From Magnetospirillum sulfuroxidans (GTDB lineage: Bacteria > Pseudomonadota > Alphaproteobacteria > Rhodospirillales > Magnetospirillaceae), in the NCBI RefSeq assembly GCF_018224925.1, contig NZ_JAGTUF010000016.1, positions 1-64,000 on the forward strand: DNA of 64,000 nucleotides, read 5' to 3'. Positions 1 through 10,241 of the stretch are shown piece after piece. The position numbers and the translations under genes are program-made. Each line of letters starts with the position of its first letter. Within the stretch, counting starts at the first letter, position 1. The notes beneath the pieces are model-generated. The model searched no databases, was not told the DNA's origin, and was given only the letters and a program-made list of their open reading frames with translations.

Positions 1-153
1 GGTGAAGGTGTAGGTGCCGTCGCCGTTATCGACCAGATCGCCGCCGCTGACCGACACATTGGCCACATGCAGGGCGTTGTCCACGTCCGACGCATTGGCC
101 AGCAATTGCTCGGCGGTGATGGTGATCGAGCCCGAATCCTCGGCCATGTCGCC
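1..153. repeat. Direct repeat copy B inside the adhesin gene
   Basis: Bases 1-153 are identical to 955-1107 (offset 954 bases, exactly 318 codons). Similarity continues with a few mismatches to about base 199. The repeat may extend beyond the window edge. Confidence 0.95.
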
Positions 154-2346
154 GAGATCGACGGTGCCGGTCACCACGGTGGCGTCGTCCGAGCCGGTGA
201 TGGTAACGGAAACATCCTGCGGCGCGCTGGCCACGGTGCCGTCCCAGGCCACGACCTGGAAGCTGTCGGTCGCCGTATCGCCGACATTGAGGCCGTCCTG
301 GCCCGAAGCGGTGAAGGTGTATGCGCCGGTTTCCGGATCGATCACCATCGTGCCGGTATCGGTGGTCAACGTGGTCACCCGGTCGCCGTTCTCGTCCAGC
401 AGGTAATAGCTGACCGTGTCACTGGCATCGATATCGCTGCCCGTCACCACGCCGCTATCGCTGCCGTTCTCGCCCAGGTTCAGGGCGTCGCTGGTCTCGA
501 CCACCGGGCCGTCATTGCTGCCGGTGATGGTGACGCTGACATTCTGCGGTTCGCTGACCGTATGGCCATCGGTCGCCGCCACCTGGAAGCCGTCGGTCGC
601 GCTCTCGTTATCATCCAGCGTCGCCGCGTGATCATTGGCGGTGAAGGTGTATTCGCCCGTCGCCGGATCGATGACCACCGTGCCGTATTCGGTATCCAGC
701 TCGGCCACCAATTCGCCCGTCGCCGGGTCGATGATGCCATAGGTCAGCGGGTCGCCGTCGGCGTCCACCGCGTCGATATCGCCCGAGCCGCTGCCGTCTT
801 GGTCCACCGTCAGCTCGACCTCGGTCGGGCTGGTCACCACCGCCGTATCGTCAACCGCCGTCACGTCCAGGCTGGCGGTGGCCGAGGTGGCGACGCCGTC
901 ATCGGTGACCACGTCATAGCTGACGTCGATGCTGCCGTTGAAATCGGCCGCCGGGGTGAAGGTGTAGGTGCCGTCGCCGTTATCGACCAGATCGCCGCCG
1001 CTGACCGACACATTGGCCACATGCAGGGCGTTGTCCACGTCCGACGCATTGGCCAGCAATTGCTCGGCGGTGATGGTGATCGAGCCCGAATCCTCGGCCA
1101 TGTCGCCCAGATCGACCGGGCCAGTGACCACGGTGGCGTCGTCGACGCCAATCACGGTGACGCTGACCTCTTGGGTGGTGGCGCCGCCCAGCTTGTCGAT
1201 GGTCGTCACCTCGAAGCTGTCGGTGCCGCCCCAATTGTTGTCACTGGCGGTGAAGGTATAGTCGCCGGTGGCCGAATCGATGGTCACCGAACCGTGGGCA
1301 GTGGTCAGGGTGGTGATCGGGGCGCCGTCTTCATCGACACCGAAGGAATAGACGATATCGGCGCGGTCGATGGCATCGGCCACCGCGTTGTCGTTGTCGA
1401 TATCGGTGGCGGCGACGGAACCGGTGACAATGGTCGCCCCGCCATCCGTGCTTTCGCTGCCGACACCGCCGGTCACGGTGATCACCGCTTCGTCATCGAC
1501 GTTGGCGATATTGAGATCAACGACCTGGCTGACCGTGTTGCCTTCGTCATCGGTGACGTAAACGGTGAAGCTGTCTTCGCCGAAATAATTCTCGGAAGGC
1601 TGATACGAGTATGTGTTGTCGTCATTGACGGTGACGACGCCATGGGCCGGCACACTGAAGCTGATGATGACGTCGCCACCATCGGGATCAGACGCATCGA
1701 CGCCGAAGCGCAGGGTTTCGTCTTCCTGCCAATTGATGGGGGTCGGGACCGGCTCCAGCGTCGGGTCAAGGAAAATACCCTTAATCACCGGCGGCAGGTC
1801 GATGAAGGTTTCCTGGACCACCGCTTCGGGCACGACCTCGGGAATAACCGCGTCTTCGACCACCACCTCTTCTTCGACGCCCCCCTCGGCCTCGACGACC
1901 GGGTCGAAGGTGATGCCTTCACCGAAAATGATGTTTTCCGCCGAAAGATCGTCCTGAACGGCAAGATTGACCGTCGGATCAATGATCTCGATGGCGGGCG
2001 CCTCGTCCATCGTCTCGATCGGCGGGACCTCGGCGGCGACGACCGGAGCCGGCGGCGCCGTCTCGATGGCGATGTCCTCGGCACCAATCAGGCCGGCCTG
2101 GAGGTTCAAGCCCTGCTGCACCTGATCGCCCGAGCCCGAGCCTTGGTGGATGGTGGCAAGACCGCCCATGGCGGCATCGCCGATATCGACATTGCGGACC
2201 AGATTAAGGCGGGATTCGCCCAGGCTTTGATTTCCGACATCGGACAGAACGGTGAGATCGTCCAGTGCCTGTTGCGCATTCTCGGTCGGGGCGGCGTTGG
2301 AATTCGCGTTCTCTTCCGAGGCGTCGGTCAGGTTTTCGTCGGCCAT
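1..2346 (-). CDS. Giant cadherin/VCBS-type repeat surface protein, N-terminal 782 codons (3' end outside window)
   Basis: An open frame starts at ATG 2346 (AGGAG at 2353-2357) and runs off the left edge, so the C terminus is unseen. The first ~190 residues are acidic, low-complexity, and lack a signal peptide. From about residue 195 the protein is a chain of Ig-like/cadherin domains with the typical signatures: DxDGG, DNGDGTYTFTP, GTVxIDPATGxYTFTA, VTITGSND, and repeated 'DxDN' calcium-type motifs. Residues ~414-464 and ~732-782 are encoded by identical DNA, giving a 318-residue period. Such proteins are usually type I-secreted adhesins or biofilm proteins; secretion and calcium binding are inferred from the family. 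The C-terminal secretion signal and any transporter genes would lie to the left. Confidence 0.85.
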   Translation of the reverse strand, partial: MADENLTDASEENANSNAAPTENAQQALDDLTVLSDVGNQSLGESRLNLVRNVDIGDAAMGGLATIHQGSGSGDQVQQGLNLQAGLIGAEDIAIETAPPAPVVAAEVPPIETMDEAPAIEIIDPTVNLAVQDDLSAENIIFGEGITFDPVVEAEGGVEEEVVVEDAVIPEVVPEAVVQETFIDLPPVIKGIFLDPTLEPVPTPINWQEDETLRFGVDASDPDGGDVIISFSVPAHGVVTVNDDNTYSYQPSENYFGEDSFTVYVTDDEGNTVSQVVDLNIANVDDEAVITVTGGVGSESTDGGATIVTGSVAATDIDNDNAVADAIDRADIVYSFGVDEDGAPITTLTTAHGSVTIDSATGDYTFTASDNNWGGTDSFEVTTIDKLGGATTQEVSVTVIGVDDATVVTGPVDLGDMAEDSGSITITAEQLLANASDVDNALHVANVSVSGGDLVDNGDGTYTFTPAADFNGSIDVSYDVVTDDGVATSATASLDVTAVDDTAVVTSPTEVELTVDQDGSGSGDIDAVDADGDPLTYGIIDPATGELVAELDTEYGTVVIDPATGEYTFTANDHAATLDDNESATDGFQVAATDGHTVSEPQNVSVTITGSNDGPVVETSDALNLGENGSDSGVVTGSDIDASDTVSYYLLDENGDRVTTLTTDTGTMVIDPETGAYTFTASGQDGLNVGDTATDSFQVVAWDGTVASAPQDVSVTITGSDDATVVTGTVDLGDMAEDSGSITITAEQLLANASDVDNALHVANVSVSGGDLVDNGDGTYTFT
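955..1107. repeat. Direct repeat copy A inside the adhesin gene
   Basis: This is the second copy of the identical 153-base segment at 1-153. It encodes one Ig-like domain edge (DMAEDSGSITITAEQLL and following residues). Such identity over 153 bases implies recent duplication or gene conversion among domain repeats. Confidence 0.95.
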
Positions 2347-2361
2347 TTTCTGCTCCTAGGC

Positions 2362-2392
2362 AAAAAAAATCCCGGGCGCAATGCGCTCCGGG
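2362..2392 (-). terminator. Intrinsic terminator in the adhesin leader / downstream of uvrB
   Basis: On the minus strand a stem CCCGG-a-GCGC / GCGC-CCGGG (2371-2392, one bulge, tiny loop) is followed by A and eight T (2362-2369). The T tract ends 16 bases before the adhesin ATG, so it lies between uvrB and the adhesin and inside any adhesin transcript. Confidence 0.8.
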
Positions 2393-2488
2393 TTCATTCA
2401 GTCCGTATATTGTATCAAATTTTACGCAGAAGCCAGAGGATTTTAGGGGGCCGATTCCCCAGACAAAAGGTTCATCTGAATGAACCCG
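2389..2488. repeat. 13-bp inverted repeat flanking the adhesin promoter region
   Basis: CGGGTTCATTCAG (2389-2401) and CTGAATGAACCCG (2476-2488) are perfect inverted copies separated by 74 bases. The arm nearer the adhesin gene shares its last four bases with the terminator stem, so pairing of the two arms would compete with the base of that stem. Confidence 0.7.
2409..2417 (-). promoter_or_regulatory. Possible extended -10 promoter for the adhesin gene
   Basis: The minus strand reads TGATACAAT, matching an extended -10 (TGnTAnAAT-like). No convincing -35 is seen. A transcript started here would begin just before the leader terminator hairpin. Confidence 0.4.
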
Positions 2489-2504
2489 TGCACAAGCCCT
2501 CGGC

Positions 2505-4612
<2,108 letters not shown>

Positions 4613-4616
<4 letters not shown>

Positions 4617-5410
4617 CCGGCCAGTTCCTTGCCACGCCGGGTCGCCGCCGCCACCGCTTGCTCCATCAGCGGCGCCATGCCGCCGGATTCCGCCATCAGC
4701 ACCGCCAAAGCGGCGGCGGTGGTGCCGCCGGGGCTGGTGACGTTGATCCGCAATTGGGCCGAACTATCCGCCGATTGGCGCAGCAATTCGCCGCCACCCG
4801 CCACCGTGGCTCGGGCCAGACGGTCGGCCAGATCAGCCGGCAGACCGGCGGCCACCCCCGCCGCCGCCATCACCTCGGCCAGCAGGAACACATAAGCAGG
4901 ACCGGAACCGGAAAGCGCGGTGACCGCGTCCATCTGGGTTTCGTCGTCGATCCACGCCACCTCGCCCACCGCTTCCAGCAGCGATTGAGCCAAAGCCTGT
5001 CCGGCCGCATCGGTTCCGCCGCCGGCGAAACACACGGTGATGCCGCGCTGCACCGCCGCCGGGGTATTGGGCATGGCGCGGATGATCGCGGCGGCTTCCC
5101 CCAGATGCTGGCGGAAAAAGGCGACCGGCTTGCCGGCGGCGATGGACAGGAAGGTGGTCTGGCCCGCCAGCCGGGCATAAGCCGGCAAAACGCCGGCCAT
5201 CACTTGCGGCTTGACCGCCAGGATGGTGATGTCGGGGGCAAAACTTTTCGGGATCAGATCGGCATCGCCGATGACGGTGATGCCGGCCGGCAGCGCTTGG
5301 GCATGGGGGTCAACCACCACCACATCGGCGGCGCGAATTCCCCGTTGCAGCCAACCGACCAGCATGGCCGATCCCATCTTGCCGCAGCCCACCAGCAAAA
5401 TCTTGGTCAC
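4613..5410 (-). CDS. proC: Pyrroline-5-carboxylate reductase
   Basis: 265 residues. ProC performs the last step of proline synthesis, reducing pyrroline-5-carboxylate with NAD(P)H. The N-terminal dinucleotide-binding motif GCGKMG is at residues 8-13. The family signature is seen in [10 protein letters not shown] and in the C-terminal dimerisation helices with [10 protein letters not shown] and [13 protein letters not shown]. It lies 61 bases downstream of a YbjN-like gene on the same strand and overlaps uvrB by four bases. Confidence 0.97.
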
Positions 5411-5471
5411 GTCGCCCCCCTGTCGCTAAAAATGCACCGGGCCACAGATGACCACAGGCGGGCGGGACGGA

Positions 5472-5975
5472 TCAAGCCTCGCCGACGGTATCCAGCAACG
5501 AACAGGCCACCGCGTCCTTGGCCGACTTGCCGCCCCAGATGACGAACTGGAAGGCCGGGTAGAAACGCTCGCACTCGGTCATGGCGATATCCATCAAATC
5601 TTCCACCTGTTCCGGCGACAAGCCATCGGCGCCGTTCACCAGCGAGGTGTGGCGGAACATGGGCACGCCTTCGTCTTCCCACAGGCCGAAATGCCCCAGC
5701 CATAGCTTTTCATTGATGGCGACCAGCAATTCGCAGATCACCGGACGCTTGGCATCGGGCACCTTCATGTCGAAAGCACAGGTGAAATGCATGGCGCCCA
5801 TGTCCTCGCGCCACGCGAAATACAGCGAGTAATTGCACCACTTGCCGGGCATCTCGACCGCCAGCTCATCGTCGGAACGGCGGTCAAAGGCCCAATCATT
5901 GGCGGTAACGAATTGCTCGATCAAGTCCAAGGGGTTGATGACGAAGTCTTCCTCATGCGCGAGGGCAATGGACAT
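5472..5975 (-). CDS. YbjN domain protein
   Basis: 167 residues resembling the alphaproteobacterial YbjN family, a small sensory-regulator/chaperone-like fold of poorly known function. The typical pattern is present: an N-terminal NPLDLIEQF segment, aromatic beta-strands (WCNYSLYFAWRED), LLVAINEKLWLGHFGLW, and a helical C terminus ending in PAFQFVIWGGKSA. It has no signal peptide, so it is probably cytoplasmic. In many alphaproteobacteria a YbjN gene sits next to proC and ubiK, as here. No biochemical role can be assigned. Confidence 0.85.
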   Translation of the reverse strand: MSIALAHEEDFVINPLDLIEQFVTANDWAFDRRSDDELAVEMPGKWCNYSLYFAWREDMGAMHFTCAFDMKVPDAKRPVICELLVAINEKLWLGHFGLWEDEGVPMFRHTSLVNGADGLSPEQVEDLMDIAMTECERFYPAFQFVIWGGKSAKDAVACSLLDTVGEA

Positions 5976-6151
5976 GCTGTCGGCCTCCAGGGCTTACGTC
6001 GGAGCGGGGCGACCGCACGAATCCAACTATAGTATATGTGCAGCCGACGCCCCCTAAGGCTAGGCTATGCACAGGGATTGCCGCGATGCAAGGCAAAGCG
6101 TGCGGCATAGGTTCAATTGTTGTGGATAAGCCAGCAATAGTGACGCTGTTG

Positions 6152-6409
6152 TTACGAGGACTTTGCGTCAAGCTTGGCTTCCAGATCGGCCAGGCGCTTG
6201 GCCAGTGCCTCGTTTTCCTCGCGCGCCTTGATGGCCATGTCGCGCACCACCTCGAATTCCTCACGCGGGACCATGTCGACACCAGCCATGAAGCGTTCCA
6301 TCTGCTGACGGATCAACGCCTCGATTTCGGCTTTCACTCCCGACAATGCCCCCAGCGCGCCACCGGCCATGCGGGCGATATCGTCGAAAAAGGGGTTCTG
6401 GGTCTGCAT
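6152..6409 (-). CDS. ubiK: Ubiquinone biosynthesis accessory factor UbiK (BMFP/YqiC)
   Basis: 85 residues from ATG 6409; an upstream in-frame GTG at 6439 would add ten unconserved residues. The sequence has the BMFP domain layout: an amphipathic N-terminal helix with a Phe pair (QNPFFDDIARMAGGAL), then a C-terminal coiled coil (VPREEFEVVRDM, EENEALAKRLADLEAKL) that trimerises in studied homologues. UbiK supports the ubiquinone biosynthesis complex under air in enterobacteria. The ubiB and ubiE genes are also in this window at 54589-56886. Confidence 0.9.
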   Translation of the reverse strand: MQTQNPFFDDIARMAGGALGALSGVKAEIEALIRQQMERFMAGVDMVPREEFEVVRDMAIKAREENEALAKRLADLEAKLDAKSS

Positions 6410-6526
6410 GGCTCGTACTCTTGTTTTGAAAGTCTGCACACATTATGGGCGGTGGACGGCGAATTGCAATGCCGCCCGCCCCGTCCTATAACCAAGACCG
6501 GTAATTTTCGTGGGAGCACATGGGCC

Positions 6527-7513
6527 ATGATCGTCGTCACCGGAGGCGCCGGCTTTATCGGATCCAACATTCTGGCGGCGCTGGAAGCGCGCAACGCCGG
6601 CAAATTGGTGGTCTGCGACCGCTTGCGCTCCAACGAGAAGTGGAAGAACTTGGCCAAGCGGGAACTGGCCGACATCGTCCACCCCGAGCAATTGTTCGAT
6701 TTCTTGGAAGCCAACCGCAAGCATATCCAGGTGATCTTTCACATGGGGGCGATTTCGGCGACCACCGAAACCGACGGCGACAAGATCGCCGCCAACAATT
6801 TCTCGCTGTCCCTGGCTTTGTGGAAGTGGTGCGCCCTGTCCAACGTGCGCTTCATCTACGCCTCGTCCGCCGCCACCTATGGCGATGGCGCCCAGGGCTT
6901 CGATGATGATTGGTCGATCGGTCATCTGGCCAAACTACAGCCGCTGAACGCCTATGGCTGGTCCAAGCATCTGTTCGACCGCCGCGTCGCCCGCAAGATC
7001 GAACAGGGATCGCGCAAGCCGCCGCAATTCGCCGGCCTGAAATTCTTCAACGTCTACGGCCCCAACGAATATCACAAGGGCGCCCAGCAAAGCGTGGTGT
7101 CGCAGATTTATCCGCACGCCAAGCAAGACGCCGCCTATCAGCTGTTCCGCTCGCACAATCCGCACTACAAGGATGGCGGACAGATGCGCGACTTCATCTG
7201 GGTGCAAGATTGCGTCAACGTGATGATGTGGCTGCTGGACAATCCCCAGGTCAACGGCATCTTCAATGTCGGCACCGGCCAGGCGCGCTCGTTCATCGAT
7301 CTGGCCTCGCAGGTTTACAAGGCCCTGGGCAAGGACCCCAAGATCAAGTTCCAAGACACCCCTGTCGCCATTCGCGACAAATATCAATATTTCACCCAAG
7401 CGAACATGAACAACCTGCGGGCGGCGGGCTATAACCAGCCGTTCACACCCCTGGAAGAGGGGGTGACCCAATACGTCCAGCACTTCCTGGACCGCCCCGA
7501 CCGCTACAAATAG
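6527..7513 (+). CDS. hldD: ADP-L-glycero-D-manno-heptose 6-epimerase
   Basis: 328 residues from ATG 6527, preceded by GGGAG. An SDR-family sugar-nucleotide epimerase that makes ADP-L,D-heptose for LPS inner core. It shows the Rossmann motif GGAGFIG (6-12), SSAAT (113-117) and the YxxxK pair Tyr143/Lys147 (YGWSK), with HldD-type segments NVYGPNEYHKG and QMRDFIWVQD. A longer open frame upstream (from 6038) is not supported because the Rossmann start sits exactly at this ATG. It precedes lgt by nine bases. An alternative name is rfaD. Confidence 0.93.
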   Translation: MIVVTGGAGFIGSNILAALEARNAGKLVVCDRLRSNEKWKNLAKRELADIVHPEQLFDFLEANRKHIQVIFHMGAISATTETDGDKIAANNFSLSLALWKWCALSNVRFIYASSAATYGDGAQGFDDDWSIGHLAKLQPLNAYGWSKHLFDRRVARKIEQGSRKPPQFAGLKFFNVYGPNEYHKGAQQSVVSQIYPHAKQDAAYQLFRSHNPHYKDGGQMRDFIWVQDCVNVMMWLLDNPQVNGIFNVGTGQARSFIDLASQVYKALGKDPKIKFQDTPVAIRDKYQYFTQANMNNLRAAGYNQPFTPLEEGVTQYVQHFLDRPDRYK

Positions 7514-7522
7514 GCTGCCCTC

Positions 7523-8320
7523 ATGCTGAGCTATCCGCATATCGACCCCATCGCCATCCAATTGGGGCCGATCGCCATCCGCTGGTACGCCCTGGCCTAT
7601 ATCACCGGGCTGACCTTGGGCTGGCTGTACATCAAGCGGCTGGTGCGCTTCCCGCCCCATGCCATGCGCGAGATCGACGTCGACGATTTTCTGGTGTGGG
7701 CGACCCTGGGCGTGGTGCTGGGGGGGCGGCTGGGCTATGTGCTGTTCTACAAGCCGGCCTATTACTTCAGCCATCCGCTGGAAATCTTTCAGCTGTGGCA
7801 AGGCGGCATGGCCTTTCACGGCGGCGCCCTTGGCGTCATCATCGCCATCATCTTGTTCGCCAAGCGCCGTGGCCTGAACCTGTTCGCCATTGGCGACGTG
7901 GTCTGCTGCGCCGTCCCCATTGGCCTGTTTTTCGGCCGCATCGCCAATTTCATCAATGGCGAGCTGTACGGCCGCGTCGCCCCCGACGCCATGTTGGCCA
8001 TGGTGTTCCCCGGCGGCGGGCCGGAACCGCGCCACCCCAGCCAGCTTTATCAGGCCACCTTGGAAGGTTTGGCCCTGTTCATCGTCCTGGCGCTGCTGTG
8101 GCGGGTCCGGTCGTTCCGCGAACGGCGCGGCGCCTTGGCGGGGACCTTCCTGATCGGCTATGGCGTCGCCCGCATCATCGGCGAATTCTTCCGCCAACCC
8201 GACGCCCATCTGGGTTTTCTGATCGGTGGCGCCACCATGGGGCAATTGCTGTCGTTGCCGCTGATCGCCGCCGGCGCCGGGGTTATCGCCTGGGCCTTCA
8301 AGCGTGGACACCGCCCCTGA
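7523..8320 (+). CDS. lgt: Prolipoprotein diacylglyceryl transferase
   Basis: 265 residues, a polytopic inner-membrane enzyme that moves diacylglycerol from phosphatidylglycerol to the lipobox cysteine of prolipoproteins. The Lgt signature GRIANFINGELYGR is at residues 138-151, with GGMAFHGGALG (~94-104) and HPSQLYQ carrying essential His/Tyr positions. About seven hydrophobic segments are visible. The stop codon shares one base with the next start (TGATG). Likely clients in this window include the lipoproteins at 10238 and 43999. Confidence 0.97.
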   Translation: MLSYPHIDPIAIQLGPIAIRWYALAYITGLTLGWLYIKRLVRFPPHAMREIDVDDFLVWATLGVVLGGRLGYVLFYKPAYYFSHPLEIFQLWQGGMAFHGGALGVIIAIILFAKRRGLNLFAIGDVVCCAVPIGLFFGRIANFINGELYGRVAPDAMLAMVFPGGGPEPRHPSQLYQATLEGLALFIVLALLWRVRSFRERRGALAGTFLIGYGVARIIGEFFRQPDAHLGFLIGGATMGQLLSLPLIAAGAGVIAWAFKRGHRP

Positions 8321-9384
8321 TGACATCCCTGGCGGAAATCCTGGCCGAACGCATCGCCAAGGGCGGCCCGATCACCGTGGCCGATTTCATGGCCGAGGCG
8401 CTGGGTCACCCGGATTTGGGCTATTACACCACGCGCGAGCCGTTCGGGCTTGAGGGCGACTTCACCACCGCGCCGGAAGTCAGCCAGATGTTCGGCGAAT
8501 TGCTGGGCCTGTGGTGCGCCCTGGTCTGGCAGATGATGGGGGCGCCCGAACGGGTGGTCCTTGCCGAATTGGGGCCGGGACGCGGCACCTTGATGAACGA
8601 TCTGTTGCGGGCCGCGGCCGGCGTTCCGGCCTTTCTCAAGGCGGCGGATATCTGGCTGGTGGAAACCAGCCCGCGCCTGCAAGCCCGTCAGCACCAGACC
8701 CTGCGGGGCCGCGATGTGCATTGGTGCGAACGCTTCGACCAATTGCCCGATGGCCCCTTGCTGCTGGTGGCCAACGAATTATTCGACGCCCTGCCGGTGC
8801 GCCAATTTGAAAAGCAGGACGGCGCCTGGCGCGAGCGCATGGTCGGGCTGGGGCCGGCGGGTTTCGAATTCGTTGCCGGCCCCGCCACTCTGCCCGATCT
8901 GCCGGCGGCGGTGCTGGATGCCGAGGACGGCGCCATCGCCGAAATCAACGAGCCGGCGCGCGCCTTGGCCGCCGCCATCGGCAAACGCCTGAACCGTCAA
9001 CCGGGCATGGCTCTGATCGTCGATTACGGTCATGCCCGCTCGGCATGCGGCGACACCTTGCAGGCGGTGCGCCGTCATCGCTTTCACCCGGTGCTGGAAC
9101 AGCCCGGCCTGGCCGACATCACCGCCCATGTGGATTTCCAGTCATTGGCGGCGGCGGCGGTGCCGTCGCGAGCGTGGGGGCCGGTGCCGCAAGGCGACTT
9201 CCTGCGTGCGCTCGGAATCGAAACCAGGGCCCAGCTTCTCGCCAAAACCGGCGGCGACAAGGTGGCCGCCGAGATCATGGGACAGATGCGACGCTTGATC
9301 GATGCCGCCGAAATGGGCACTTTGTTCAAAGCCTTGGCCCTCGCATCGCCCACCATGGCCGCGCCGCCCGGCTTCGTCAGTTGA
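8320..9384 (+). CDS. MidA/NDUFAF7-family SAM-dependent methyltransferase
   Basis: 354 residues. The family (COG1565) includes human NDUFAF7/MidA, which methylates an arginine of a complex I subunit. The SAM-binding motif ELGPGRGTLM and the family segments FTTAPEVSQMFGELLG, VANELFDALPVRQF and DITAHVDF are all present. The start overlaps the lgt stop by one base. In alphaproteobacteria the order lgt-MidA-pgeF recurs, as here. Action on complex I in this organism is inference from the family. Confidence 0.9.
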   Translation: MTSLAEILAERIAKGGPITVADFMAEALGHPDLGYYTTREPFGLEGDFTTAPEVSQMFGELLGLWCALVWQMMGAPERVVLAELGPGRGTLMNDLLRAAAGVPAFLKAADIWLVETSPRLQARQHQTLRGRDVHWCERFDQLPDGPLLLVANELFDALPVRQFEKQDGAWRERMVGLGPAGFEFVAGPATLPDLPAAVLDAEDGAIAEINEPARALAAAIGKRLNRQPGMALIVDYGHARSACGDTLQAVRRHRFHPVLEQPGLADITAHVDFQSLAAAAVPSRAWGPVPQGDFLRALGIETRAQLLAKTGGDKVAAEIMGQMRRLIDAAEMGTLFKALALASPTMAAPPGFVS

Positions 9385-9394
9385 AGGTCCCCCG

Positions 9395-10162
9395 ATGATT
9401 ACCCTGTCCGCGCTCAACGAGATTATCCGCATCCGCCACGGCTTCTTCACCCGCGAAGGCGGCGTGTCACAGGGAATCTACGCCTCGTTGAATTGCGGCC
9501 CCGGCTCGGCCGACGACCCGAAGGCCGTGGCCGAAAACCGCGCCCGCGCCATGGCCATGATGGAATTGCCGCCACACGCGCTGGTGACCGTGCAGCAGGC
9601 CCACACCGCCGACGTGGTCACCGTCACCGCGCCGTGGACCGCCGATGCCCGCCCGGTGGCTGACGCCATGGTCACCACCACCCCCGGACTGGCCTTGGGC
9701 ATCCTGACCGCCGATTGCGCCCCGGTTCTGCTGGCCGACCGCAAGCAAGGGGTGATCGGCGCCGCCCATGCCGGCTGGAAAGGCGCCGTCGGCGGCGTCT
9801 TGGAAAATACCATCGCCCGCATGGTTGAACTGGGGGCCAAGCCCAAGAACATCGTCGGCGCCATCGGCCCCTGCATCGGCCAGCGCTCGTATGAAGTCGG
9901 CCCCGACTTTCCCGCCCCGTTCATGGCTGAAAGCGCCGACAACGCCGATTTCTTCGCCCCCGCCGCCCGCGCCGGACATTTTCTGTTCGACCTGCCCGGC
10001 TATGTCTCGCGCAAGCTGGCCCGGTCCGGGCTGGTCGACGTCACCCGCGTCCCCGCCGACACCTGCCGCGATCAGACGCGCTTTTTCAGTTATCGCCGCA
10101 CGACCTTGGCCGGTCAGCCCGATTACGGCCGCCAAGTGTCGGTGATCGTGCTGGAACGCTGA
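9395..10162 (+). CDS. pgeF: Peptidoglycan editing factor PgeF (laccase-domain, YfiH family)
   Basis: 255 residues from ATG 9395. YfiH/PgeF removes wrongly inserted amino acids from UDP-MurNAc peptides; older annotations call the family polyphenol oxidase or laccase. The conserved metal-site residues are His70 (QQAHTADVV), Cys108 (TADCAPVLL) and His125 (AHAGWKG). The C terminus has DTCRDQTRFFSYRR. It starts ten bases after the preceding methyltransferase, so it is likely in the same operon. Confidence 0.92.
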   Translation: MITLSALNEIIRIRHGFFTREGGVSQGIYASLNCGPGSADDPKAVAENRARAMAMMELPPHALVTVQQAHTADVVTVTAPWTADARPVADAMVTTTPGLALGILTADCAPVLLADRKQGVIGAAHAGWKGAVGGVLENTIARMVELGAKPKNIVGAIGPCIGQRSYEVGPDFPAPFMAESADNADFFAPAARAGHFLFDLPGYVSRKLARSGLVDVTRVPADTCRDQTRFFSYRRTTLAGQPDYGRQVSVIVLER

Positions 10163-10163
10163 A

Positions 10164-10241
10164 ATGCCCTATTTAATCATGTTCGCCGCCTTCCTGGCCC
10201 TGGCCGCCCTGACCACCTGCGTGGCCATGGTCGCGGGATGA
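10164..10241 (+). CDS. 25-residue hydrophobic micro-ORF
   Basis: ATG 10164 opens one base after the pgeF stop and the frame closes at TGA 10239-10241, overlapping the next gene's ATG (10238) as ATGA. The peptide, MPYLIMFAAFLALAALTTC followed by VAMVAG, is a single predicted membrane helix. Its tight position suggests a translated micro-protein or a coupling peptide between pgeF and the lipoprotein gene. No family was recognised, and conservation is unknown. Confidence 0.5.
   Translation: MPYLIMFAAFLALAALTTCVAMVAG

Noticed and set aside
6038-6526. N-terminal extension of the heptose epimerase
   Set aside because: The upstream part runs against ubiK and has no similarity to epimerases, while the Rossmann motif starts right at ATG 6527.
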